Source: Rs1 sp038900335 (GTDB taxonomy: Bacteria; Pseudomonadota; Gammaproteobacteria; Pseudomonadales; Balneatricaceae). From it: a DNA stretch of 64,000 nt. The translations under genes were made by a program, and so were the position numbers. Shown in pieces: positions 42,622 through 51,137 of this stretch. Under the pieces are notes generated by a model. The model was not told the origin of the DNA. It worked only from the letters and a program-made list of their open reading frames with translations, and ran no database searches. The first letter of the stretch is position 1. Each line of letters opens with the position of its first letter. Where the stretch lies: contig JBBMRB010000002.1 of the NCBI GenBank assembly GCA_038900335.1, forward strand, positions 124,001 to 188,000, in the 5' to 3' direction.

Positions 42622-43520
42622 GCCCTTTTTGGAGTGCTTGGATATCCATCATTACATTAGCCGTTATTTTCGGCTGTACTGCCCTTTTACTATCAATAAG
42701 AAAGGGTGAAAAATATAAAGATGCCACACAAGAAACAACAGGTCATGAATTTGACGGAATCGCCGAGCTAGACAATCCTCTACCTCGTTGGTGGTTCCAA
42801 CTATTCATTGGTACTGTTATTTTTTCTCTAGGATATCTTGCTTTATACCCAGGTTTAGGAAACTACAAAGGGTATTTAAACTGGACATCAACGGGAGAGT
42901 GGCAAGAGGAGATGCAGCACGCAGAAGATACCTACGCACCACTGTTTGCTAAATATGCTCAGCTACCTGTTAGCGATTTGCTTAAAGAAGAAAACAGCGA
43001 AGGCTTATTAATGGGCCAACGTATGTTTGCTAACAACTGCTCTGTTTGTCATGGTAGCGCAGCGCAAGGCGCTTATGGTTTTCCCAACCTAACTGACAAC
43101 GACTGGTTGTATGGCGGCGAAGCAGAAACGATTAAGCAGACTATCATTAATGGACGAATCGGTGCTATGCCAGCATGGGGAGCAGTTCTAGGTGAGGCTG
43201 GCGTTAGAGACATGGCAAGCTATGTTCTTAACCTATCTGGTGTTGAAGGCTTAGATAGCGAGGCAATTGCTAGAGCTACTCCGCAGTTCCAGGCACTGTG
43301 CATTGCTTGTCATACTGCTGAAGGTACTGGTATGCACGCTTTAGGCGCACCGAACTTAACAGATAGCACATGGCTGTACGGTGGCTCATTTGAAAGAGTT
43401 GCTCATACTATTCGTACCGGTCGTGCTGGTATGATGCCCGCGCATAAAGACCTATTAAGCGAAGATAAAATTAACCTAATCGCAGGTTACGTTTATAGCT
43501 TATCTAACAAAAACAAGTAA
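42618..43520 (+). CDS. ccoP: cbb3-type cytochrome c oxidase subunit III CcoP (di-haem)
   Basis: 300 residues: two N-terminal membrane segments (6-25 and about 60-80, with the family's LDNPLPRWW between them) and two cytochrome c domains with haem sites CSVCH and CIACH and Met ligands in GAMPAWG and GMMPAH. The N-terminal helix pair is the longer version of CcoP. It receives electrons from soluble cytochrome c. The ATG overlaps ccoQ (ATGA). Confidence 0.97.
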   Translation: MSPFWSAWISIITLAVIFGCTALLLSIRKGEKYKDATQETTGHEFDGIAELDNPLPRWWFQLFIGTVIFSLGYLALYPGLGNYKGYLNWTSTGEWQEEMQHAEDTYAPLFAKYAQLPVSDLLKEENSEGLLMGQRMFANNCSVCHGSAAQGAYGFPNLTDNDWLYGGEAETIKQTIINGRIGAMPAWGAVLGEAGVRDMASYVLNLSGVEGLDSEAIARATPQFQALCIACHTAEGTGMHALGAPNLTDSTWLYGGSFERVAHTIRTGRAGMMPAHKDLLSEDKINLIAGYVYSLSNKNK

Positions 43521-43542
43521 GATCTGATTACTTGATAAAAAA

Positions 43543-43578
43543 GCGTTATAACATAAAATTGTTATGACGCTTTTTTTT
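43543..43578 (+). terminator. Terminator of ccoNOQP
   Basis: GCGTTATAACA pairs with TGTTATGACGC (one G-U) over 11 bases, followed by eight T. It starts 23 bases after the ccoP stop and separates the structural from the assembly genes. Confidence 0.95.
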
Positions 43579-43743
43579 GGCCACATAACACAAATGACGT
43601 ATAAATTTACGCCCTTCCTAATAATAATATATTGATTGTAACGCTCTAAAAAAGCGCTATTAATACAATATTTAAAATGACAATATTTTTTAAACACTGA
43701 CGTGTTTTCAATCGATAAGAGCAGTTTAATAACAGGTACTATC

Positions 43744-45156
43744 ATGGATAAAATACCGCTTAATGATGTGACTGACAGCAACCGCAATAAAGTTGAAGTA
43801 TATGATTTATATGAGAAACGCCAGCACATATACGCTAAATTTTATAAGGGGTTGTATAAAAACTTAAGGCTTATCTCTGGTGCTATGATGCTCATTCTTT
43901 TCTATGGCACATCGTGGTTAGAATGGGGTGACAGACAAGCCATATTATTTGACCTACCTAGTCGTCAGTTTCACGTATTTGGCGCGACTTTTTGGCCTCA
44001 AGATTTTATTCTACTCTCGCTATTACTTATTATTTTAGCCTTTGTTTTATTTGTCGTCACCGTTTTTGCCGGTCGATTATGGTGCGGTTATGCGTGCCCA
44101 CAGTTTTTGTGGACCTGGTTATTTATGTGGGCAGAGCGAATCACTGAAGGTGATCGCAATCAACGCATGAGACAAGACAAAAAAGCAATGACTCGCTCTT
44201 TGCTTATACGAAAGACAGCTAAACACTCGCTGTGGATTATTATATCGCTATTAACGGCTGTTGCCTTTATGGGTTATTTCACCCCTATTCGCGAATTAAT
44301 AGACAGTTTATTACACTTAACACTAGGGCCTTGGGAGTTTTGGTGGGTTGGCTTCATCACTGTTGCAACTTATGGCAATGCGGGCTGGCTACGTGAGCAA
44401 GTGTGTATTTATATGTGCCCTTATGCTCGCTTTCAAAGTGTTATGTTTGACTCTGATACACTGGTTATTTCCTATGACGAAAAACGTGGTGAAAACCGGG
44501 GCAAGCGCAGCAGAAAAACTAATACTAAAGCAGAGGGCTTAGGTGATTGCATTGATTGCAACCACTGCGTTAACGTTTGCCCTACCGGCATAGATATTAG
44601 AGACGGTTTACAAATAGAATGCGTTGCTTGCGGTGCCTGCATTGATGCCTGCGATGATATAATGACCCGCATAGGCTCTGAAAAAGGGTTAATCAAGTAC
44701 ACTACCGAGACTAATTTAGCAGGTGGGAAAACAAAATTTATTCGCCCGAAGCTCATTGCATATTTCGTTCTAGTACTGGCAATGGTTGGATATTTTAGTT
44801 ATGTCATTATTGATCGATCACCAATTGAGCTTAGTGTTAAAAGAGACCGCGGGCAATTATACGTCGAAGTATCGGATCAGCTTATTGCCAATATTTATAC
44901 TCTTAAAATAACCAATAAGAGCAACCAACATTTTGACTATAATATTTCGGTTCAGGGCATTAAAGATTTAGAAATAATAAACCCTGAGAATCTTAGTATC
45001 GATGCGGGCAATACTGCTAACTACCCTATTCGGGTCAGGGCAAATACCAAAAACATATCAGCTAACAAAACAACGATTACCTTTATGTTAACAACCAGTG
45101 GCTCATCTGATTTAACAATAGAGGTCGATAGTAAATTTATATCTCCAAAATATTAG
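43744..45156 (+). CDS. ccoG: cbb3 oxidase assembly protein CcoG (ferredoxin-type cupric reductase)
   Basis: The ATG at 43744 (MDKIPLNDV) gives 470 residues; an ATG 14 codons upstream is less likely. It is a polytopic membrane protein with a CGYACPQ motif, RERE-free FixG core, and two 4Fe-4S sites in CIDCNHCVNVCPTGID and CVACGACIDACD. The C-terminal third is a periplasmic Ig-like FixG domain. CcoG reduces Cu2+ for delivery to the CuB site. It opens the assembly operon. Confidence 0.95.
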   Translation: MDKIPLNDVTDSNRNKVEVYDLYEKRQHIYAKFYKGLYKNLRLISGAMMLILFYGTSWLEWGDRQAILFDLPSRQFHVFGATFWPQDFILLSLLLIILAFVLFVVTVFAGRLWCGYACPQFLWTWLFMWAERITEGDRNQRMRQDKKAMTRSLLIRKTAKHSLWIIISLLTAVAFMGYFTPIRELIDSLLHLTLGPWEFWWVGFITVATYGNAGWLREQVCIYMCPYARFQSVMFDSDTLVISYDEKRGENRGKRSRKTNTKAEGLGDCIDCNHCVNVCPTGIDIRDGLQIECVACGACIDACDDIMTRIGSEKGLIKYTTETNLAGGKTKFIRPKLIAYFVLVLAMVGYFSYVIIDRSPIELSVKRDRGQLYVEVSDQLIANIYTLKITNKSNQHFDYNISVQGIKDLEIINPENLSIDAGNTANYPIRVRANTKNISANKTTITFMLTTSGSSDLTIEVDSKFISPKY

Positions 45157-45253
45157 CATTAAACAGCCTAGAGTATTAACACCACTTTAGGCTGCTAAGC
45201 TGTCCATATTTATTATTGACAGATAGTGAACCTTTTGCAGTCGCTATGATCGT

Positions 45254-45298
45254 ACATAGGTTAAACATACGTTAAAATAGCCAGAAATTAACCTATGT
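45254..45298 (+). promoter_or_regulatory. Long-spaced inverted repeat upstream of ccoH
   Basis: ACATAGGTTAA (45254-45264) and TTAACCTATGT (45288-45298) are exact 11-base complements with 23 bases between. It lies between ccoG and ccoH, 46 bases before the ccoH start. Candidate operator or RNA stem; no T-run follows. Confidence 0.5.
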
Positions 45299-45344
45299 TT
45301 AACTAGTTTTTAAACTCATCTATAACGGAAAAAACAAGTAGCTA

Positions 45345-45869
45345 ATGAAAACTCAAGAACAGTATGCAAATGATCCTTGGTATAAACAACCTTGGTTATT
45401 AATCGCACTAATACCTTTAGTTGCAACAGTCATTGCAGGTACTACTTTTTTAGTAGTTTCCATTGTTTCATCTGATGGCATTGTTAAAGATGACTACTAC
45501 CGCATGGCTAGAGGCTACTATAGCGATCCGAGCAAAAAACAACAGGCTTACGATAACAAACTTGCAGCCAGCGTATTTATTGATAATGTTACAGGTGATC
45601 TATCTGTTAAGTTATCTGGTGACATTACTCAATTACCTGAAATGTTAAGCCTTGATTTTGTCTCCCCTACTCATCAAAAATATGATATTAACGCAAGTCT
45701 ACGTCAAGTCTCTGGTGAAGCATTTTACCTAGGTTCTTTATCGGCACCACTTAATGGTAAGCATTATTTAATGCTTGCTCCCAAAGACGATAACTGGCGC
45801 TTAAGCACTGAAATCACACCACCTTATGAGCAAGTAACTATTGAGCTAAAGGCTGAGAAACCGCAGTAA
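45345..45869 (+). CDS. ccoH: cbb3 oxidase assembly protein CcoH/FixH
   Basis: 174 residues with one N-terminal membrane helix (about 18-38, LIALIPLVATVIAGTTFLV), then KDDYYRMARGY, the FixH signature, and a beta-rich periplasmic domain. FixH helps assemble the CuB centre together with the P-type ATPase encoded one base downstream. The gene is separated from ccoG by 188 bases. Confidence 0.93.
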   Translation: MKTQEQYANDPWYKQPWLLIALIPLVATVIAGTTFLVVSIVSSDGIVKDDYYRMARGYYSDPSKKQQAYDNKLAASVFIDNVTGDLSVKLSGDITQLPEMLSLDFVSPTHQKYDINASLRQVSGEAFYLGSLSAPLNGKHYLMLAPKDDNWRLSTEITPPYEQVTIELKAEKPQ

Positions 45870-45870
45870 A

Positions 45871-48435
45871 ATGACACCTTTTGATGTTAACGATAACCAG
45901 TGCTTTCACTGCTTATTAGATGTTCCAAATTTTGCAGATTTTAAGGTAACCATTGAAGGTAAGCCTAGAAAAATGTGCTGCCTTGGTTGCGTTGCCGTGG
46001 CAGAAATGATTTTAGCCAGTGGCTTAGATAATTATTATAAGCATCGCAATATTGACGATCAAAAAGCGGGTAGCTTAAGCCGTGATCGCGCTGCCATCAT
46101 ACCAGATGAGCTCGCGCTATATAACACTGACAACATTCAGCAACAATTTGTTACTTTAAACCCCGACGGTATTAAAGAAGCCACTTTGGTTATTGAAGGT
46201 ATTACTTGCGCTGCCTGTGTCTGGTTACTTGAAAAACATTTAGGTAAACAACAAGGTATTATTAAATTTAGTCTCAATATGACTAATCATCGCGCACGTA
46301 TAAGTTGGGATAACGACAAAATTCAACTCAGCGCTATTCTAGCCCAAATACACTATATTGGTTATCAAGGGCATCCTTATCGCGCTGATGTTGAAGAGCA
46401 GTTGCTGGCTAAGGAGCATAAAAAAGCTATGCGCCGCTTAGGTATAGCAGGTGTCGGTATGATGCAGGTGACAACTTTAGCGATCGCACTTTATTTCGGC
46501 CACTTTAGTGGCATAGAAAATAGCACGGAACAATGGCTGCGCTGGATCAGCCTAATCATTTGCACCCCTATTTTATTCTATTCGGCGCAACCGTTTTTTA
46601 AAGCTGCTATTCGCGATATCAAAACCTTACAATTAAGCATGGATGTGCCAGTATCAATCGCTATTGGTGGCGCCTTTATCGCCAGTGCCTGGGCGACTAT
46701 TACGCATCAAGGTGAAATCTATTTTGACTCTGTTTCCATGTTCACCTTCTTTTTATTGTTCGGCCGTTTCTTAGAAATGCAGGCAAGACATCGTACTGGA
46801 CGCGCTGGCAATGCTTTGCAAAACTTATTACCAGAAGCATGCACCAGGCTGACAACAGATGAAAATGGCAAGATTAATGAACAGTTAATACCGGCAAGTG
46901 AGCTAAATGTTGGCGATATTATACTGATTAAACCAGGCCACACCCTACCTGCTGATGGTATTATCATCAGCGGCTACTCCAGTATCGATGAGTCAGCACT
47001 GACCGGCGAATACCTACCAAAGCGTCGAAACTGTGATGATAATGTTATTGCTGGCACCTTAAACGTTGAAAACCCGATTCAGGTTAAAGTCACCAGTGTC
47101 GGTGATCAAACGCAGCTCTCTGCCATTGTCCGCTTGCTTGAGCGCGCCAGTGAGGGCAAACCTAAAGTCGCGATCCTTGCAGATAAAGTCGCCAGCTACT
47201 TTGTCGCCTGTGTCCTTATTTCCGCGGTTATCGTCAGTATTAGTTGGTGGTATATTGATCCTTCTCAAGCCTTTTGGATTACTCTATCAGTATTAGTAGT
47301 TACCTGCCCTTGTGCGCTTTCATTAGCAACACCGACCGCCTTGACAACAGCGACAGGCACCTTACGACAATCAGGCTTACTTATCACCCGCTCTCATGTG
47401 CTAGAAAACCTCGCCAGCGCTACTGATTTTGTGTTTGATAAAACAGGCACATTAACTCAAGGAAACCTGTCAATTGAGCAAACAATAGCGACTGATAGCG
47501 AGCAACAAGCACTAGAAATTGCTGCGGCATTAGAGGCTAACTCAGAGCATCCGATCGCTAAAGCGTTCAAACACTACTTAAAAGAAAGTGCTAGCGATAT
47601 TGAGATCACTTTAGGCCAAGGTATTCAAGGCTCTGTCAATGGTGTCATTTATCGCATTGGCAAACCTGCTTTCTCTAGTCAGATACTGACAACGCCTTTA
47701 ACTAAAAGCGCATTAAACCCTGCGACTAATATTGATTCGCCAGCAACTAGCAGTGCCGTCAATACCGACTCGCCTCCTGATGTAGGACACTGGATTTTAC
47801 TGTGTAACGATCAACAAGTGATCGCTTGGTTTCTCATCACAGACAGTTTACGAGTAGATAGTGTTCACTGTATTCAACAATTAAAAAGCATGGGGTTTAA
47901 TGTCCATATGCTTACTGGTGATAGCTCTAGCAATGTCCAAGAGGTAGCGCAGCAATTAGCTATTGAACATATCAGCAGTGGAGCCAGCCCTGAGGATAAA
48001 ATAAACTACATTAATCAATTAAGACACGATAACGCCAACGTGGTTATGATTGGTGATGGCATTAATGACTTACCCGTTTTAGCGGGCGCACAAACATCAA
48101 TTGCCATGGGCAGCGCCTCCGACCTTGCAAAAACTCATGCCGATGCAGTGTTAACAAGCAGTGAGCTCAAAGTAATTAGCGATGCCGTAGTACTTGCTCG
48201 CAAGACGAAAAAGATTATTAAACAAAACATTTTTTGGGCTTTCAGCTATAATATGCTGGCCTTACCGCTAGCAGCTTTTGGCTTAATTCCACCTTATGCT
48301 GCAGCAATAGGGATGTCTCTAAGCTCATTAATCGTAGTAACAAATGCACTGCGCTTAGCAAAGAGCAGTACAAACACAAAAAGTATCGCTGTTAAAGCAG
48401 CAGCGCATTCGTCCAATCAGCATGTGATTAACTAA
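45871..48435 (+). CDS. ccoI: Copper-transporting P1B-type ATPase CcoI/FixI
   Basis: 854 residues. The N-terminus has a cysteine cluster (CFHCLLD, MCCLGC) and a heavy-metal domain with GITCAACVW. The membrane ion motif is CPCALS; phosphorylation is at DKTGTLT; the hinge is GDGINDLP. The paired extra CxxC cluster marks the FixI group rather than CopA. It exports copper to the periplasm for cbb3 maturation. The ATG starts one base after the ccoH stop codon. A modest insertion with repeated NIDSPATSS/NTDSPP residues is in the nucleotide-binding domain. Confidence 0.95.
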   Translation: MTPFDVNDNQCFHCLLDVPNFADFKVTIEGKPRKMCCLGCVAVAEMILASGLDNYYKHRNIDDQKAGSLSRDRAAIIPDELALYNTDNIQQQFVTLNPDGIKEATLVIEGITCAACVWLLEKHLGKQQGIIKFSLNMTNHRARISWDNDKIQLSAILAQIHYIGYQGHPYRADVEEQLLAKEHKKAMRRLGIAGVGMMQVTTLAIALYFGHFSGIENSTEQWLRWISLIICTPILFYSAQPFFKAAIRDIKTLQLSMDVPVSIAIGGAFIASAWATITHQGEIYFDSVSMFTFFLLFGRFLEMQARHRTGRAGNALQNLLPEACTRLTTDENGKINEQLIPASELNVGDIILIKPGHTLPADGIIISGYSSIDESALTGEYLPKRRNCDDNVIAGTLNVENPIQVKVTSVGDQTQLSAIVRLLERASEGKPKVAILADKVASYFVACVLISAVIVSISWWYIDPSQAFWITLSVLVVTCPCALSLATPTALTTATGTLRQSGLLITRSHVLENLASATDFVFDKTGTLTQGNLSIEQTIATDSEQQALEIAAALEANSEHPIAKAFKHYLKESASDIEITLGQGIQGSVNGVIYRIGKPAFSSQILTTPLTKSALNPATNIDSPATSSAVNTDSPPDVGHWILLCNDQQVIAWFLITDSLRVDSVHCIQQLKSMGFNVHMLTGDSSSNVQEVAQQLAIEHISSGASPEDKINYINQLRHDNANVVMIGDGINDLPVLAGAQTSIAMGSASDLAKTHADAVLTSSELKVISDAVVLARKTKKIIKQNIFWAFSYNMLALPLAAFGLIPPYAAAIGMSLSSLIVVTNALRLAKSSTNTKSIAVKAAAHSSNQHVIN

Positions 48436-48453
48436 AAGAATATAGGTGTTTTA

Positions 48454-48639
48454 ATGGAAATTTTACCTTTCTTACTCGCGATTTCAGTATTCTTTTTTTT
48501 CGGTGCTATCGCCTTCTTTTTTTGGAGTGTCAACAACGGCCAATATGATGATTTGGAATCGCCTGCACATAAAATTCTTTTTGAAGACGATGAAGACTTA
48601 GTGCCTGATGATGTAAAAAAACACCACTCCAAATCCTAG
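48454..48639 (+). CDS. ccoS: cbb3 oxidase assembly protein CcoS
   Basis: 61 residues with one membrane helix (3-25) and the WSVNNGQYDDLESPAHKILFEDD motif that identifies CcoS. It is needed for haem or copper insertion into cbb3 oxidase in species tested. It follows ccoI by 18 bases. Confidence 0.95.
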   Translation: MEILPFLLAISVFFFFGAIAFFFWSVNNGQYDDLESPAHKILFEDDEDLVPDDVKKHHSKS

Positions 48640-48645
48640 CCTACT

Positions 48646-49311
48646 ATGTTTGATAGCCTCAATCTAGCCAGCGCCTTCTTCCTTGGCATCCTTGGCAGTG
48701 CGCATTGCATTGGCATGTGTGGCGGTATTGCCTCAAGTGTCGCTCTGTCTGGACAAAACAATAAAGTAGCCTCACTACTTCTTTATAATATCGGTCGCAT
48801 TAGTAGCTACGCCTTGGCGGGCGCTATTTTAGGCACTCTGGATTTTCTAACACGCTATGTCCAACTTGAAGTTATCGCACGCACTGTCGCCGCCCTAATG
48901 CTAATTTCGATGGGCTTATATATTGCTCAATGGTGGCGCGGCCTCACTAAAATAGAGGCTATAGGCCATAAATTTTGGCGCCTAATTAGCCCCGCCGCCA
49001 GTAAGTTACTGCCCGTTAAAAATTTAAAACAAGCCATGATGTTAGGCTTCTTTTGGGGGTGGCTACCTTGCGGTTTAGTTTACAGCACCTTGATATGGAG
49101 TAGCGCTGCTCACAATAGCACCCAAAGCGCGCTACTAATGTTCGCTTTTGGTTTAGGTACTCTACCTTCGATGATGACGACCAGTTTATTATCTGCACAA
49201 TTAAAAACATTACTCAGTAAACCTATTAGCCAGCAGGTATGCGGTGTCATTATTATTATGATTGGCTGCTATAGTTTACCGTGGCGCGGGTTAATGAGTT
49301 ATGTAACATAA
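48646..49311 (+). CDS. SafE/TauE-type membrane protein of the cco assembly cluster (COG2836)
   Basis: 221 residues, six membrane helices, with GILGSAHCIGMCGGI at the first helix and a second GWLPCGLVYS motif, typical of the COG2836 group encoded next to ccoS. The cysteines suggest a metal or redox role resembling DsbD/CcdA; copper or thiol transport for cbb3 biogenesis is the usual inference. It is six bases after ccoS and ends the block. Confidence 0.88.
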   Translation: MFDSLNLASAFFLGILGSAHCIGMCGGIASSVALSGQNNKVASLLLYNIGRISSYALAGAILGTLDFLTRYVQLEVIARTVAALMLISMGLYIAQWWRGLTKIEAIGHKFWRLISPAASKLLPVKNLKQAMMLGFFWGWLPCGLVYSTLIWSSAAHNSTQSALLMFAFGLGTLPSMMTTSLLSAQLKTLLSKPISQQVCGVIIIMIGCYSLPWRGLMSYVT

Positions 49312-49365
49312 TAGATAAATATATCTGAGCCAAACTATCATTTCATTGCAAAGCCGAGTCCCTTT

Positions 49366-50112
49366 ATGAGTAACTTATTATTTATTTGCGCACTAGAGCA
49401 AGAGCAAAATGCGCTATTAGAACAGCTAGGTCAGGGCTACAAAATTATAACGGTTAGTGAAAAACTGTCATTACAGTGCTATCACTACAGCTATGCACAA
49501 CACAATGTTTTCGTCTGTCTATCTGGCATGGGCAATGTTAATGCTGGTACTAAATTAGCGTTGATTTTAGAGCGCAGCGCAATTGATCAAATTGTGTTAC
49601 TCGGTGTTGGCGGCGCTTTGCATTGTGATTTAAATATAGGTGATATGGTCGTATCGAACCAAGTGATACAGCATGATTATTGCTCATCTCTTGATCAAGG
49701 GCGCTTTTTAATGAAGCCTGGTGAGTTAATTCTCGATGAGCACAGCGCTGAAAATTATGACCCTGTTTTAATATCGCTACCAAGCTCACTATCTTTAGAT
49801 CATTTAAATGAGCAAACGATTACTATATACCATTCTATCATCGCCTCAGGCATTGAATTTGTTGGCAACGCCACTAGAAAGCAGCAGATTCACAAACAGT
49901 GTCAGGGAGCATTACTTGTAGATATGGAGGCATCGGCTATCGCCAGTATTGCAAAGCAGTACAATACACCTTTCATTATCGCTAAAACCGTATCTGATAA
50001 ATTGCACAGTGATGGCAATATCAGTAATGACTTTGTTAAATTTCTAGATAGCGCCAGTAAAAATGCAGCGATAGTCGCTCAACATATTATTGCGCTTTAT
50101 CTCAAGGGCTAA
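49366..50112 (+). CDS. 5'-methylthioadenosine/S-adenosylhomocysteine nucleosidase-like protein
   Basis: 248 residues of the purine-nucleoside phosphorylase fold (PNP_UDP_1). The pattern GVGGALHCDLNIGDMVV near 78, a VDMEASAIASIA motif with the substrate-binding Met-Glu, and the catalytic Asp in AKTVSDKLHSDG match MTA/SAH nucleosidase. It is slightly longer than E. coli MtnN (232). It would salvage MTA and SAH by releasing adenine. Stands alone between the cco block and rdgC. Confidence 0.82.
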   Translation: MSNLLFICALEQEQNALLEQLGQGYKIITVSEKLSLQCYHYSYAQHNVFVCLSGMGNVNAGTKLALILERSAIDQIVLLGVGGALHCDLNIGDMVVSNQVIQHDYCSSLDQGRFLMKPGELILDEHSAENYDPVLISLPSSLSLDHLNEQTITIYHSIIASGIEFVGNATRKQQIHKQCQGALLVDMEASAIASIAKQYNTPFIIAKTVSDKLHSDGNISNDFVKFLDSASKNAAIVAQHIIALYLKG

Positions 50113-50165
50113 TATCAATACAATAGCTGCCCGCTATTGCTAACTAATTAAAGGACATGTTGTGT

Positions 50166-51074
50166 ATGTGGTTTAAAAATATTATTTTTTATCGATTAAC
50201 AGAAACCCTAAACTATACAGCAGAGCAGCTGGAAGAAGCTTTTACTGAACATTTGTTTACACCTTGTAAAAGCCAAGAGCTATCGCGCTATGGCTGGGTT
50301 TCACCTCACCCAAACATGCAAGAAAAAAATGTATTCACCAGCTCTGGTGCATTTTTAATCACTGCGCAAAAAGAAGATAAACTAGTACCTGGTTCGGTCG
50401 TTAATCAGCAATTAAAAGAAAAAATTGCTGTCATTGAAAATCAAGAAAGCCGCAAAGTCTATCGCAAAGAACAACTGACATTAAAAGATGAAATCATTCT
50501 TGATTTACTGCCAAGAGCATTTAGCAAATATAGCCAAACGAGCGCACTTATCGTACCGCAACACAACTTTATCGCAATTGATAGCTCAAGCTACTCAAAG
50601 GCAGAAGAGATACTAAACTTGCTGCGAAACAGCTTGGGATCACTGCCTGTAAAACTACCTGATGTTAATCACTCACCGGGTGTCATGATGTCGCAATGGT
50701 TATTACAAGAGAACTTAGTGCCTGAATTTAAGTGTTTAGAAGAGTGCGAGCTTAAAGATCAAGGTGGTGAAGGCGCGACCATTAAAGTGAAGGGACAAGA
50801 GCTGCAGTGTGAAGAAATCACGATGCATCTTGAAGCGGGTAAACAAGTGAGTAAATTAGCACTTGAGTGGGATGAAACTTTGAGCTTTATGCTACACGAA
50901 GACCTTTCTATTAAACGCTTTAAACCAAGCGATCAATTATCAACAGAGCTTAATGAAGAGGATTCAGAAGATCCATTAGCGCGACTAGATTCCGATACAT
51001 CAAGACTAACACTTGAACTACAACGCTTACTGCCACAATTATTAACCGCTTTTGGTGGCGAACTTATCCGCTAG
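50166..51074 (+). CDS. rdgC: Recombination-associated protein RdgC
   Basis: The ATG at 50166 (MWFKNIIFYRLT) has AAGGA at a good spacing, whereas an ATG at 50157 is too close to it. The 302 residues match RdgC throughout: FTPCKSQELSRYGWVSP, KDEIILDLLPRAFSKYSQT, LLRNSLGSLPV, EEITMHLEAGKQVSKLALEW. RdgC forms a DNA-encircling dimer that inhibits RecA. Monocistronic. Confidence 0.97.
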   Translation: MWFKNIIFYRLTETLNYTAEQLEEAFTEHLFTPCKSQELSRYGWVSPHPNMQEKNVFTSSGAFLITAQKEDKLVPGSVVNQQLKEKIAVIENQESRKVYRKEQLTLKDEIILDLLPRAFSKYSQTSALIVPQHNFIAIDSSSYSKAEEILNLLRNSLGSLPVKLPDVNHSPGVMMSQWLLQENLVPEFKCLEECELKDQGGEGATIKVKGQELQCEEITMHLEAGKQVSKLALEWDETLSFMLHEDLSIKRFKPSDQLSTELNEEDSEDPLARLDSDTSRLTLELQRLLPQLLTAFGGELIR

Positions 51075-51084
51075 TCGCTAGAGC

Positions 51085-51114
51085 CAACATCAACCAATTA
51101 TCTGGTTGATGTTG
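51085..51114. terminator. Strong hairpin between convergent rdgC and the glutamate-synthase-like gene
   Basis: CAACATCAACCA and TGGTTGATGTTG form a perfect 12-base stem with a six-base loop. No T-run on either strand. It is likely the shared transcript end for both genes. Confidence 0.65.
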
Positions 51115-51137
51115 CAATATCACATAATCTAGCTCAG

